A stretch of 41,182 nucleotides of DNA from Candidatus Aminicenantota bacterium (GTDB lineage Bacteria; Acidobacteriota; Aminicenantia; Aminicenantales; Saccharicenantaceae). Below, one piece after another: positions 27,301 through 34,197 of the stretch (the first letter of the stretch is position 1; the number at the start of each line of letters is the position of its first letter). The notes under the pieces were generated by a model. That model saw only the letters and a list, made by a program, of their open reading frames with translations, did not search any database and was not told the origin of the DNA. Location: the NCBI GenBank assembly GCA_016867635.1, contig VGJC01000005.1:1-41182 (forward strand), written 5' to 3'. The position numbers and the translations under genes were made by a program.

Positions 27301-27863
27301 AGTACCGGATCATCATCGATTTCAACCTGGCCGCGCGCTACGCCCGGGGCCTGGCCCCGGGACGGCCCGACTTCCGCCGCCTCATCCTGCCTGGCTCCCT
27401 GGAGGGGACCCTCCACCTCCCGGTCAAACCGGGATGGTATAATAAGATCCTGATGAGCCTGGTCCTCTCCTATATCTCCAACCCGGCCGAAACCCTGGCC
27501 GAGGTCCACCGGATCATCAGACCGGAAGGCCTTCTGGTCCTGTCGAGCATGCGTCCGGACACGGACGCCTCGGGCCCGTTCACCCGCCTGCTCGAGAAGA
27601 TCGAAGCCATGCCTTCGGAGGCCCTGCCGCATCAGTGGCCCAAACCTCTCCTCCTCGAGTCCTTGAGGGCGTTCCTCAACGACGCCCAGGAGCTCGTCGA
27701 CCTCGAAGAAGCCGGCACGTTCGATTTCTTCGACCCCGAAAAGCTCGAGGGGCTGCTCGAGGAGACGGGCTGGGAGATCCTGCGGGCCATCCCCACCTAC
27801 GGGGACCCGCCCCAGGGATACGTCTACGTCACCAGAGCGAGGAAGACCAATGTCAACTCGTGA
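24312..27863 (+). CDS. Receiver-like/PilZ/PilZ/alpha-beta hydrolase/SAM methyltransferase fusion protein (1183 aa)
   Basis: VVLIVDDDLSFLEKVQRAL receiver; PilZ-1 RTSMR + NLSENG; PilZ-2 RAEKR + DISPGG; hydrolase PVVIVPPAFGKTKETL, LTFSFSALEA, YGQHDSWV, GHN; MTase LLDLGGGTGNF. Confidence 0.85.
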   Translation: MPREETEKRGATNTPVVLIVDDDLSFLEKVQRALREAYTVRTSTSGVEAIHLIKTLPEVHVIIVNEDLPRMKGTEFLRFLHEMFNNSGSIIKILLAEGGGNGSVIDLVSNGRIDCCLAKPSDPAVLLRKVNFLLAQKSREKRTSMRISVNGSQDVRIEAGTLGEAQVVNLSENGMFLKTLSFFPEGASLPLTIALPDGRQYGVTGRIVRHDLDQGGIGVEFQALDDASRHSLLQFLSDYVSIRDLADLKLRYPFLKTDDMVLFSDSFKIESLLRGAMQKGVEVAAVPAGSGQPEILSFAEIAPPAACLLSGDNLNVKFKTSDLLFVSFQIGYATYNFETMISRITPDGGKLVCLYPKVMFYSEKRAEKRISPAADLKIEIPLPAPFRRKVRGQVTDISPGGVSFIADPDAPALLKGTPLESLSILDGDKLLWEETGEVRYVSRDGLEGGERMKYGVQFGIGRMSIQSVHAPGLEFARHGEDIPGQLAAWGPAGPARDLARASYLKPQVIRLENSRGEEIVGLLNSSLPLDDNPVPVVIVPPAFGKTKETLFGLALTLCEDFRLLGRPLAVIRYDGIHKKGESHRSPEAAEPPYEMLNTNFTQGAEDIVTVLDWLRVNPKVKAGKIILLTFSFSALEARIVLRDEANRRRIDYWIACMGTPEFRDLMVRVNCGLDFLEHYQLGIKLGVMPVLGNLVNVDPYVADGVANSVATLEQAREDMRHLDLPITWIYGQHDSWVKDEFIRDVMSVKADALREVISVPIGHNARTSKEGLRLFGTLTSLIHRFLHGVMLQPVLPSKKDMEVMRRAEKDRLPPRKLMNRKSYWKHYLVGDDNVLGYDVMALSDDYQQLMRDQLEALELRPGDRLLDLGGGTGNFVEHLLLSGTGLPAHITVADLIPEAMSQAARKLNSRFDVLKEPGRFSLLGLDLEMSSFLAVRRFLDGEIGAFEEMADKIENLSLESALRIQEDYSPRLHRILRGEEITPALDDWLRTRFELHEYRIIIDFNLAARYARGLAPGRPDFRRLILPGSLEGTLHLPVKPGWYNKILMSLVLSYISNPAETLAEVHRIIRPEGLLVLSSMRPDTDASGPFTRLLEKIEAMPSEALPHQWPKPLLLESLRAFLNDAQELVDLEEAGTFDFFDPEKLEGLLEETGWEILRAIPTYGDPPQGYVYVTRARKTNVNS

Positions 27864-30417
27864 CATGATTTTCGAAGACAAGCTGAACCAGGAGTACAAC
27901 CTGAGAGGCCGGACCCGCCTGGCCGCCGTCCTCAGCGTCTTTCTCTTTCTGGGCTTCCTGGGCCTCGACGCGATCTACACGCCCCAGTACCTGAAGACGT
28001 TCCTGATCATCCGGCTGGCCGTCGTCGCCCTCGTCGGCGTCCTCATCGTCCTCATCGACAAGGCCAAGACCATGAGGGGCGTCATGAACCTGGCCTTCGT
28101 GCTGGCCTTCGTGGACGCCGCCGGGATCGCCGTCATGGTCCACATCCTGGGCGGCTTCTTCACGAGCTATTACCAGGGAATGAACATCATCGTCATGGGC
28201 ATGATGGTCCTCATCCCGCTGGCCTTCCGGGAGACCGTCTTCCTCTATGCGAGCATCTGGCTGATGTACGTCGGCCCGAGCCTCGTCAAGTTCCTCGGCG
28301 GCCAGGATCCCATCGTCGTCGACGGCGTGGAAGTCCCGCTCTGGCGCCTGATGACCAACAACATCATCTTCCTGACCGCCATCCTCATCGTCGGCGCCTT
28401 CGGATCCTTTATCATGGACAGCATCCGGCGCCGCGAGCTCCGGACCCGCCTGCAACTGGAAGGCACGACCGCTCAGCTCCAGGAGTCCAACGAAAAGCTT
28501 AAAAGCCTGGACGAGCTCAAGACCCAGTTTTTCGCCAACGTCAATCACGAGCTGCGGACGCCGCTGACCCTGATGCTGGCCCCGCTCAAGGCCATCCTCG
28601 ACGGCAAGATGGGACGGCTGTCCCCGCTTCTGCGGGACGCCTTGGAGACCATGCAGCGCAACGGGTACAAGCTGCTCAAGCTGATCAACAACCTCCTCGA
28701 TCTGACCAAGCTCGAGGAGGGCCGGATGCGGCTCAAACCCCGAATGCTCAATTTCGTCGAGTTCGTGACACCGCTGCTGGCCTCCGTCAAGCCCCTGGCC
28801 GACCATAAGAGGATCCGCCTGTACTTCCAGCACCCTCCTCATCCCATCGAACTGTCCATCGACCCGGACCAGTTCGAGAAGGTCGTCTTCAACCTCCTCT
28901 CCAACGCCCTCAAGTTCACTCCGAACAACGGCAAGATCACCCTCTATGTCGAAGAGAGGGACGAGACCGCGGTGTTGACCGTCGAGGACACGGGCGTCGG
29001 CATCCCGCCCGACATGCTCGAGACGATCTTCAGCCGCTTCTCCCAGGTCGACGGCTCCAAGTCCCGGGCCCAGGAGGGGACGGGGATCGGGCTGGCCCTG
29101 GCCCGGGAGATCGTCACCCTGCACCGGGGCGAGATCCGGGCCGAAAGCCAGCTCGGGAAAGGATCGCGCTTCATCGTCGAGCTGAAAAGGGGCGAGGACC
29201 ACTTCCCGGCCGACATCCTCGACCGCCGGGTCGAGGACCAGCCGGTCGCCCCGAAGAGGCGGGAGACGGACTTCGAAGAGCCCCGGCCCGAAGACGTCGT
29301 CGCCGACTTCCGCCGCCTTCAGCTCATCGACCTGGAGAAGGTCGACCTCGAGGGCGGCCGGGTCAGCCAGACCAAAGTCCACGACGCTCTCATCCTCTGC
29401 ATCGACGACAATCCCGAGGTCCTCAAGCTGATGAAGATGCTCCTCAGCGACGAGTACGACCTCGAGCTCACGGACTCGGCCGAGAAAGGCCTGGCCCTTC
29501 TCCGGGAAAAGAACCCCGACATCGTCCTCTGCGACGTCATGATGCCGGGCATGGACGGGCACGCCTTTTCCAGGACGGTCAAATCGGACGAGGCCCTCAA
29601 GCACGTGCCCATCCTCCTGGTCACGGCCCGGAGCGGGGCCGAGATGCTGGCCGAAGGCATCCAGGCCGGGGCCGACGACTACATCTCCAAACCCTTCGAT
29701 TCAGTCGAGCTCAAGGCCCGCATCCGGGCCCTCCTGCGCATGCGCCAGGTCGAGTCGGAGCTGGCCCTGGTCAACCGCAACCTCAAGATGAGGACCTCCG
29801 ACCTCGTCGACCAGCAGCGGTCCCTCTTCCTGTCCACGGTCAAGTCCCTGGTCACGGCCATCGACGCCAAGGACGAGTACACCCGCCACCACTCGACCCG
29901 GGTCACGGAGTTCACCCTGAAGATCGCCAAGAAAATGGGGTTCAGCGACAAGGAGCTCGGCGACCTCGAATTGGCCGCCCTCCTCCACGACGTGGGCAAG
30001 ATCGGTGTGCCGGAACACATCCTCAACAAGCCCGGCAAGCTGACCGACGCCGAGTTCAAGCAGATCAAGGAACATCCCGCCCGAGGCGAGAGCATCCTCA
30101 CGCCCGTCATCGAGCTCAAGGACATCCGCAAGATCGTCCGCTCCCACCACGAGCAGTACAACGGGAGCGGCTACCCCGACGGCCTGAAGGGCCGGGAGAT
30201 CCCCCTGGGGGCCCGGATCATGGCCATCGCCGACACCTACGACTCGATCACCTCGGAGCGCCCCTACCGGAAAGCCGCGTCCCATCGGTTCGCGGTCAAG
30301 GAGATCATCCGCTGCTCCGGGACCCAATTCGACCCCGAGGTCGTCGAGAATTTCCTCGAGATCGCCCCGGCGTTCGCCGCCGAGCTGCCCCAGGAACCGC
30401 CAGCGGGGGAGGTTTGA
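27850..30417 (+). CDS. Membrane histidine kinase-REC-HD-GYP protein (c-di-GMP phosphodiesterase)
   Basis: N-terminal TM helices; FFANVNHELRTPLTLMLAPLK; HATPase VEDTGVGIPPDML; REC IVLCDVMMPGMDG; HD-GYP ALLHDVGKIGVPEHILNKPGKLTDAEFKQIKEHP and HHEQYNGSGYPDGLKG. Confidence 0.93.
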   Translation: MSTRDMIFEDKLNQEYNLRGRTRLAAVLSVFLFLGFLGLDAIYTPQYLKTFLIIRLAVVALVGVLIVLIDKAKTMRGVMNLAFVLAFVDAAGIAVMVHILGGFFTSYYQGMNIIVMGMMVLIPLAFRETVFLYASIWLMYVGPSLVKFLGGQDPIVVDGVEVPLWRLMTNNIIFLTAILIVGAFGSFIMDSIRRRELRTRLQLEGTTAQLQESNEKLKSLDELKTQFFANVNHELRTPLTLMLAPLKAILDGKMGRLSPLLRDALETMQRNGYKLLKLINNLLDLTKLEEGRMRLKPRMLNFVEFVTPLLASVKPLADHKRIRLYFQHPPHPIELSIDPDQFEKVVFNLLSNALKFTPNNGKITLYVEERDETAVLTVEDTGVGIPPDMLETIFSRFSQVDGSKSRAQEGTGIGLALAREIVTLHRGEIRAESQLGKGSRFIVELKRGEDHFPADILDRRVEDQPVAPKRRETDFEEPRPEDVVADFRRLQLIDLEKVDLEGGRVSQTKVHDALILCIDDNPEVLKLMKMLLSDEYDLELTDSAEKGLALLREKNPDIVLCDVMMPGMDGHAFSRTVKSDEALKHVPILLVTARSGAEMLAEGIQAGADDYISKPFDSVELKARIRALLRMRQVESELALVNRNLKMRTSDLVDQQRSLFLSTVKSLVTAIDAKDEYTRHHSTRVTEFTLKIAKKMGFSDKELGDLELAALLHDVGKIGVPEHILNKPGKLTDAEFKQIKEHPARGESILTPVIELKDIRKIVRSHHEQYNGSGYPDGLKGREIPLGARIMAIADTYDSITSERPYRKAASHRFAVKEIIRCSGTQFDPEVVENFLEIAPAFAAELPQEPPAGEV

Positions 30418-32477
30418 GCCTCTACGTCCTGATCCTTTTCGTCGGCGCCCTCGTCTCCGGCGCCGTGGCCCTGATCGCTTGGCAGCGGCCGGCGACGGCG
30501 ACCGGGCGCGCCCTGGCCTACCTCATGGCGGCCGTGTTCCTCTGGTCCGTGGCGGCGACCTTGCAGGCGGCGGCCTACAGCATGGAGGCCAAGATCCTGT
30601 TCTCCAAGCTCCAGTATCTCGGGATCGTCTCGAGCCCCGTGCTCTTGTTCCTCTTCGCCCTGGAGTTCTCCCGGAGCGGGCACCGGGTGGGGGTCGCCGT
30701 GCGGGTCGCCCTCTGGGTCATCCCCGCCACGACGCTCATCCTGGTCGCCACGAACGGGTCCCACCGCCTGATCTGGTCAAAGTTCTCCTTGGTGCCGGCG
30801 GCAGGAGGTCACGCGCTGACCTACGAGTTCGGCGGTTTTTTCTGGGTCCACGCCGGCTATTCTTATATCCTTTTCGTCGCGGCCGCGCTCCTTATCGTCC
30901 GGTCCTTTTTCCGCTTCAAGGATATCCACCGTCAGCAGGCCCTGACCCTCCTCCTGGCCCTTCCTTGGCCCTGGGTCGCCAATTTTCTCTTCATCTCGGG
31001 CCAAAACGGCGCTTTCGCCGGCCAGGATTACACGCCGTTCGGGTTCGTCATCGCCGGGCTCTTCCTCCTGTGGGGCATCCTCCGGCTCCAGCTCGTCGAC
31101 CTCCTCCCGGTGGCCCGGCGGAAGGTCATCGAGAGCATGGGAGAGTCTTTGATCGTCCTCGACGAGGCGGGGCGAGTCGCCGGCATGAACCCGGCCGCCC
31201 GCAAGCTTCTGGCCTCCGTCGGGGGCCGGGATGAGTCCGCCAATGACAAGGACATCGTCGGGCACACGGCGGACGAAGTCTTTTCGACCTGGCCCGAGAT
31301 GGCCGCGGCCCTCTCCGCCCCGGCCGCCGGACGGGCCGAGCTCGCTTGGAAGCGCGGCGGACAGCCGAACCGGACCTTCAACCTTCACCTCTCGCCCCTC
31401 GGCGGGCCGGCCTCCCGGGCCAAGGGCTGGGTGGCCGTCCTCTACGATTTCACGCCGGTCAAGGAAGCCGAGGCCCAAGCCGTGGAGGTCCGGCGTGTCG
31501 CCGAAGCCCTCCATCAGACGGGCGTGACGCTCAGTCAGACGCTCGATCCCAAGCAGATGTCGAACCTCATCCTGGAGCTCTTGGGCCGGATCATCCCGTT
31601 CGACATCGGCGTCTTCCTGACCGCCCAAGGAGCGGATCTCCGTTTGGACGGGCTGCGTGGGTTCCCGAACGGCCAACCGCTCCTCGGCCAGTCTTTCCCC
31701 ATGGCCGGGTGCCGCCTCTGCGACAGCGCCGCTCTCCGGAAGCGGCCGCTGATCAGCGCCATCACCAGCCCCGACGACATCCTTCTGCCCGTCCCGAAGG
31801 ACCTGCTCCTCCGTTCCTACTTGGGCATCCCCCTCGTCTTTCAGGATCACGTCAAGGGCCTCCTGGCCCTTTACGACTCCCGGCCCGACCGTTTCACGGA
31901 GCGGGACGTCCATATCGCCGAGCCCTTCGCCAACCAGGTGGCCATCTCCCTCGAGAATTCGCGCCTTTTCGAGGAGTTGAGCCGGCTGGCCGTCACCGAC
32001 AACCTGACCGGGCTTCTCAACCGCCGGGCCTTCTCGGAAGCCGCGGAGAGGGAATTCGAACGGGCCCGCCGTTACCGGAGGCCGCTGTCGCTCATTCTGT
32101 TCGACATCGACAAGTTCAAGAGCGTCAACGACGCCCACGGTCATCTCATCGGGGACCAGGTGCTCCGCGTCCTCTCCGAGACGGTCCGCAAAACGACCCG
32201 GGCCACGGACATCGTCTGCCGTTGGGGAGGGGAGGAATTCCTCATTTTGATGCCGGAGCAGGGGCACGACCAGGCCTTCTCGACCGCCGAGCGCCTGCGG
32301 CAGGACGCTTCGAACCTGGTCGTCGTCACGCCGTCGGGCCATCTGTCGCTGACCATCAGCCTGGGGGTCGCCAGCCTGAAGCGTCAGGAGGGCGAGTCGC
32401 TGGACGGCCTGATCGGCCGGGCCGACGCGGCCATGTACGAAGCCAAGGCGGCCGGCCGGAACGCGGTCCGCGGCTGA
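30414..32477 (+). CDS. 7TM-PAS-GAF-GGDEF diguanylate cyclase (TTG start)
   Basis: Seven-TM N-terminus; PAS-like VIESMGESLIVLDEAGRVAGMNPAARKLL; GAF; DNLTGLLNRRAFSEAAEREFERARRYRRPLSLILFDIDKFKSVNDAHGHLIGDQVL; RATDIVCRWGGEEF (I-site + GGEEF). TTGA overlap with the upstream stop. Confidence 0.92.
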   Translation: MSLYVLILFVGALVSGAVALIAWQRPATATGRALAYLMAAVFLWSVAATLQAAAYSMEAKILFSKLQYLGIVSSPVLLFLFALEFSRSGHRVGVAVRVALWVIPATTLILVATNGSHRLIWSKFSLVPAAGGHALTYEFGGFFWVHAGYSYILFVAAALLIVRSFFRFKDIHRQQALTLLLALPWPWVANFLFISGQNGAFAGQDYTPFGFVIAGLFLLWGILRLQLVDLLPVARRKVIESMGESLIVLDEAGRVAGMNPAARKLLASVGGRDESANDKDIVGHTADEVFSTWPEMAAALSAPAAGRAELAWKRGGQPNRTFNLHLSPLGGPASRAKGWVAVLYDFTPVKEAEAQAVEVRRVAEALHQTGVTLSQTLDPKQMSNLILELLGRIIPFDIGVFLTAQGADLRLDGLRGFPNGQPLLGQSFPMAGCRLCDSAALRKRPLISAITSPDDILLPVPKDLLLRSYLGIPLVFQDHVKGLLALYDSRPDRFTERDVHIAEPFANQVAISLENSRLFEELSRLAVTDNLTGLLNRRAFSEAAEREFERARRYRRPLSLILFDIDKFKSVNDAHGHLIGDQVLRVLSETVRKTTRATDIVCRWGGEEFLILMPEQGHDQAFSTAERLRQDASNLVVVTPSGHLSLTISLGVASLKRQEGESLDGLIGRADAAMYEAKAAGRNAVRG

Positions 32478-33794
32478 TCAGCCGACCTTGCGGGCTTCCT
32501 GCTTGAAGTCCTGCTGCCAGAGCGTCAATCCCGTCACGTCGCCCTTCTCGCCGGTGTGGAACTGGATGCGGATGTAGGGATCGACGGAGAAGAAGAAGGT
32601 CTGGCTTTCCACGTAGAACCTCGTCGGCGCCTGCCCGGTCGGGCGGATGACGAGATAGTAGTCCTCGTGGGTGACCTCCAGCGCGTATTCCGGCGTCACC
32701 TCGTAGCGCCCGACATATCCCGCGTAGATCGACGGATCGAGCCGGTAGAGCGTCTTTTCCACGGGCTTGAAGTCCGGCCATCCATAGACCTCGGCCAGCG
32801 CCCGGAGGACTTCGTCGGCCAGCAGGAGCCCGTTGGCGCTGTTGGTCATGATCACGGCCCCCTGTCCGCGGTAGGGGTAGATGTCGAGCGTGCAGGCGAA
32901 ACCGGCGGTCCGCCCCCTCAGATGGAAGCGCACGTCCTGCCCCGAGCCTTCGATGGCCAACCCGAAGCTCCTCGTCCCGGCCTGCGGAGTGAGCATGGCC
33001 CTGGCGGCGGGCGGAGGGAGAAGGCGCCCACCCTTGTCCATGGCCGAGGCCATGAGATCCGCGGCGAACGAGACGAGCTCGGCGGGCGACGTCCACAGAC
33101 CCGCCGCGGCCGGGGCCGGGTCAAGGAGGGGGCCTCCCTGGACAGGCCGGCCGTCCCGGTCATAGCCCGAGGCCGCCGAGGCCGGCGGGCCCTCCGACGG
33201 CGCGTCCTTGAAAGCGCTGCGGGTCATCCCCAGCGGCCCGAGGACGAGCTCCGAGAGGAGGGCCGGAAAGGGCTTTCCCGCCGAGTCCTCAAGGAGATGT
33301 TGGAGAACGGCGTCCCCGGCCTCAGGATCGTCCGTCAGAAGCTCGCGCAGCGTCACGCGGGCTTGACCGGCGGACTCGTCCGGCGGCCCTTCCCGCTTCT
33401 CGAGCCTCGCATGGGCGGGCCCGTCGAGATCCAGACGGCCTTGGGAGACGAGGATCAGCGCGGCCGCCGCGCTCAAGGGCCGCGCGAGGGCCCCGGCCTG
33501 GAAAAGGGTTTCGGTCGTCGCCGGCTCCTGGGTCCGCGCGTCGAGAACACCGTACGCTTTCGCCCATTCGAGCTCGTGGCGGTCCATAACCGCCAGCGAC
33601 AAGCCGGGGACCCGATAGAAAGGCATACGGGCCGACAGAGCCAGCTTCTCCGGCTTCTGGCCCTTGATGGTCACGGCCCGCAGCAGCCCCTTCTCGACCT
33701 GCTTGATCCTTTTCCCGGTCAGGGACTCCTGAGTTTCGCAGCCGGACAGGAAGATGACGGACATCGCCGCGGCCAAGATCGCTTTTCGGCCCAT
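32478..33794 (-). CDS. Beta-lactamase-fold (class C/serine hydrolase-like) lipoprotein, probably inactive
   Basis: Lipobox MSVIFLSGC; PGLSLAVMDRHELEWAKAYGVLDARTQEPATTETLFQAGALARPLSAAAALILVSQGRLDLDGP; ELVLGPLGMTRSAF. SxxK replaced by ALAR. Confidence 0.8.
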   Translation of the reverse strand: MGRKAILAAAMSVIFLSGCETQESLTGKRIKQVEKGLLRAVTIKGQKPEKLALSARMPFYRVPGLSLAVMDRHELEWAKAYGVLDARTQEPATTETLFQAGALARPLSAAAALILVSQGRLDLDGPAHARLEKREGPPDESAGQARVTLRELLTDDPEAGDAVLQHLLEDSAGKPFPALLSELVLGPLGMTRSAFKDAPSEGPPASAASGYDRDGRPVQGGPLLDPAPAAAGLWTSPAELVSFAADLMASAMDKGGRLLPPPAARAMLTPQAGTRSFGLAIEGSGQDVRFHLRGRTAGFACTLDIYPYRGQGAVIMTNSANGLLLADEVLRALAEVYGWPDFKPVEKTLYRLDPSIYAGYVGRYEVTPEYALEVTHEDYYLVIRPTGQAPTRFYVESQTFFFSVDPYIRIQFHTGEKGDVTGLTLWQQDFKQEARKVG

Positions 33795-33800
33795 ATAGAT

Positions 33801-33829
33801 ATTGTAGAGTGAATCATGCCTTATAACAA
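33801..33829 (-). promoter_or_regulatory. Promoter of the beta-lactamase-fold gene
   Basis: Minus strand TTGTTA (33829-33824), 17 bp, TACAAT (33806-33801), 6 bp before the ATG. Confidence 0.5.
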
Positions 33830-33843
33830 GCACGGCCGGATAC

Positions 33844-33872
33844 GGGGACACGTACTCCTTGTACGTGTCCCC
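33844..33872. repeat. GTACGTG palindromic repeat (REP-like hairpin)
   Basis: GGGGACACGTAC-TCCTT-GTACGTGTCCCC, perfect 12-bp stem; same family as 1149-1177. Confidence 0.85.
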
Positions 33873-33896
33873 AACTTCTTCCTCAGAGATTGGCGG

Positions 33897-34144
33897 AGGA
33901 TCACCGCGCGGACGGAGACGACCGCTGACAACAGGGCCGAGGGGTGTCGTCGAAGGGAGCATAAAGCGGTGATCCAGCCGGACAGGGGGACGGACGAGGG
34001 TATCCTCGCAGAGGACGGCTCACGATGTCTGAGCCTGCTATCGAGAGGACTAGTCTGGATCCCGCGAGTTTCGTGAGCCGCCGAGCCCGTCCCCCTGGGA
34101 GGCGAAGAGGATCACCGCGCGGACGGAGACGACACCCCGAGGCC
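33897..34144. repeat. Nested-stem intergenic element with two 26-bp direct repeats
   Basis: AGGATCACCGCGCGGACGGAGACGAC at 33897-33922 and 34108-34133; five stems in the enclosed region (coordinates in findings). Confidence 0.8.
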
Positions 34145-34148
34145 GGTC

Positions 34149-34176
34149 TTGACGGGGACGCGCCCTTTGCTATACA
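34149..34176 (+). promoter_or_regulatory. Promoter of the DUF1015 gene
   Basis: TTGACG (34149-34154), 16 bp, TATACA (34171-34176); RBS CGGAGG before the ATG at 34198. Confidence 0.65.
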
Positions 34177-34197
34177 ACCTGTGCTTCGGAGGTCCTC

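Noticed and set aside
25884-27899. 671-aa minus-strand ORF
   Set aside because: Shadow ORF opposite the PilZ/hydrolase/MTase fusion; repetitive acidic/Gly/Val composition.
33897-34133. CRISPR array
   Set aside because: Only two copies of the 26-bp repeat, separated by 185 bp of internally self-complementary sequence; no spacers or cas genes.
33897-34144. Cis-acting riboswitch for the DUF1015 gene
   Set aside because: A good promoter (34149-34176) lies downstream of the element, so it need not be in the DUF1015 mRNA; left as an element of unknown function.
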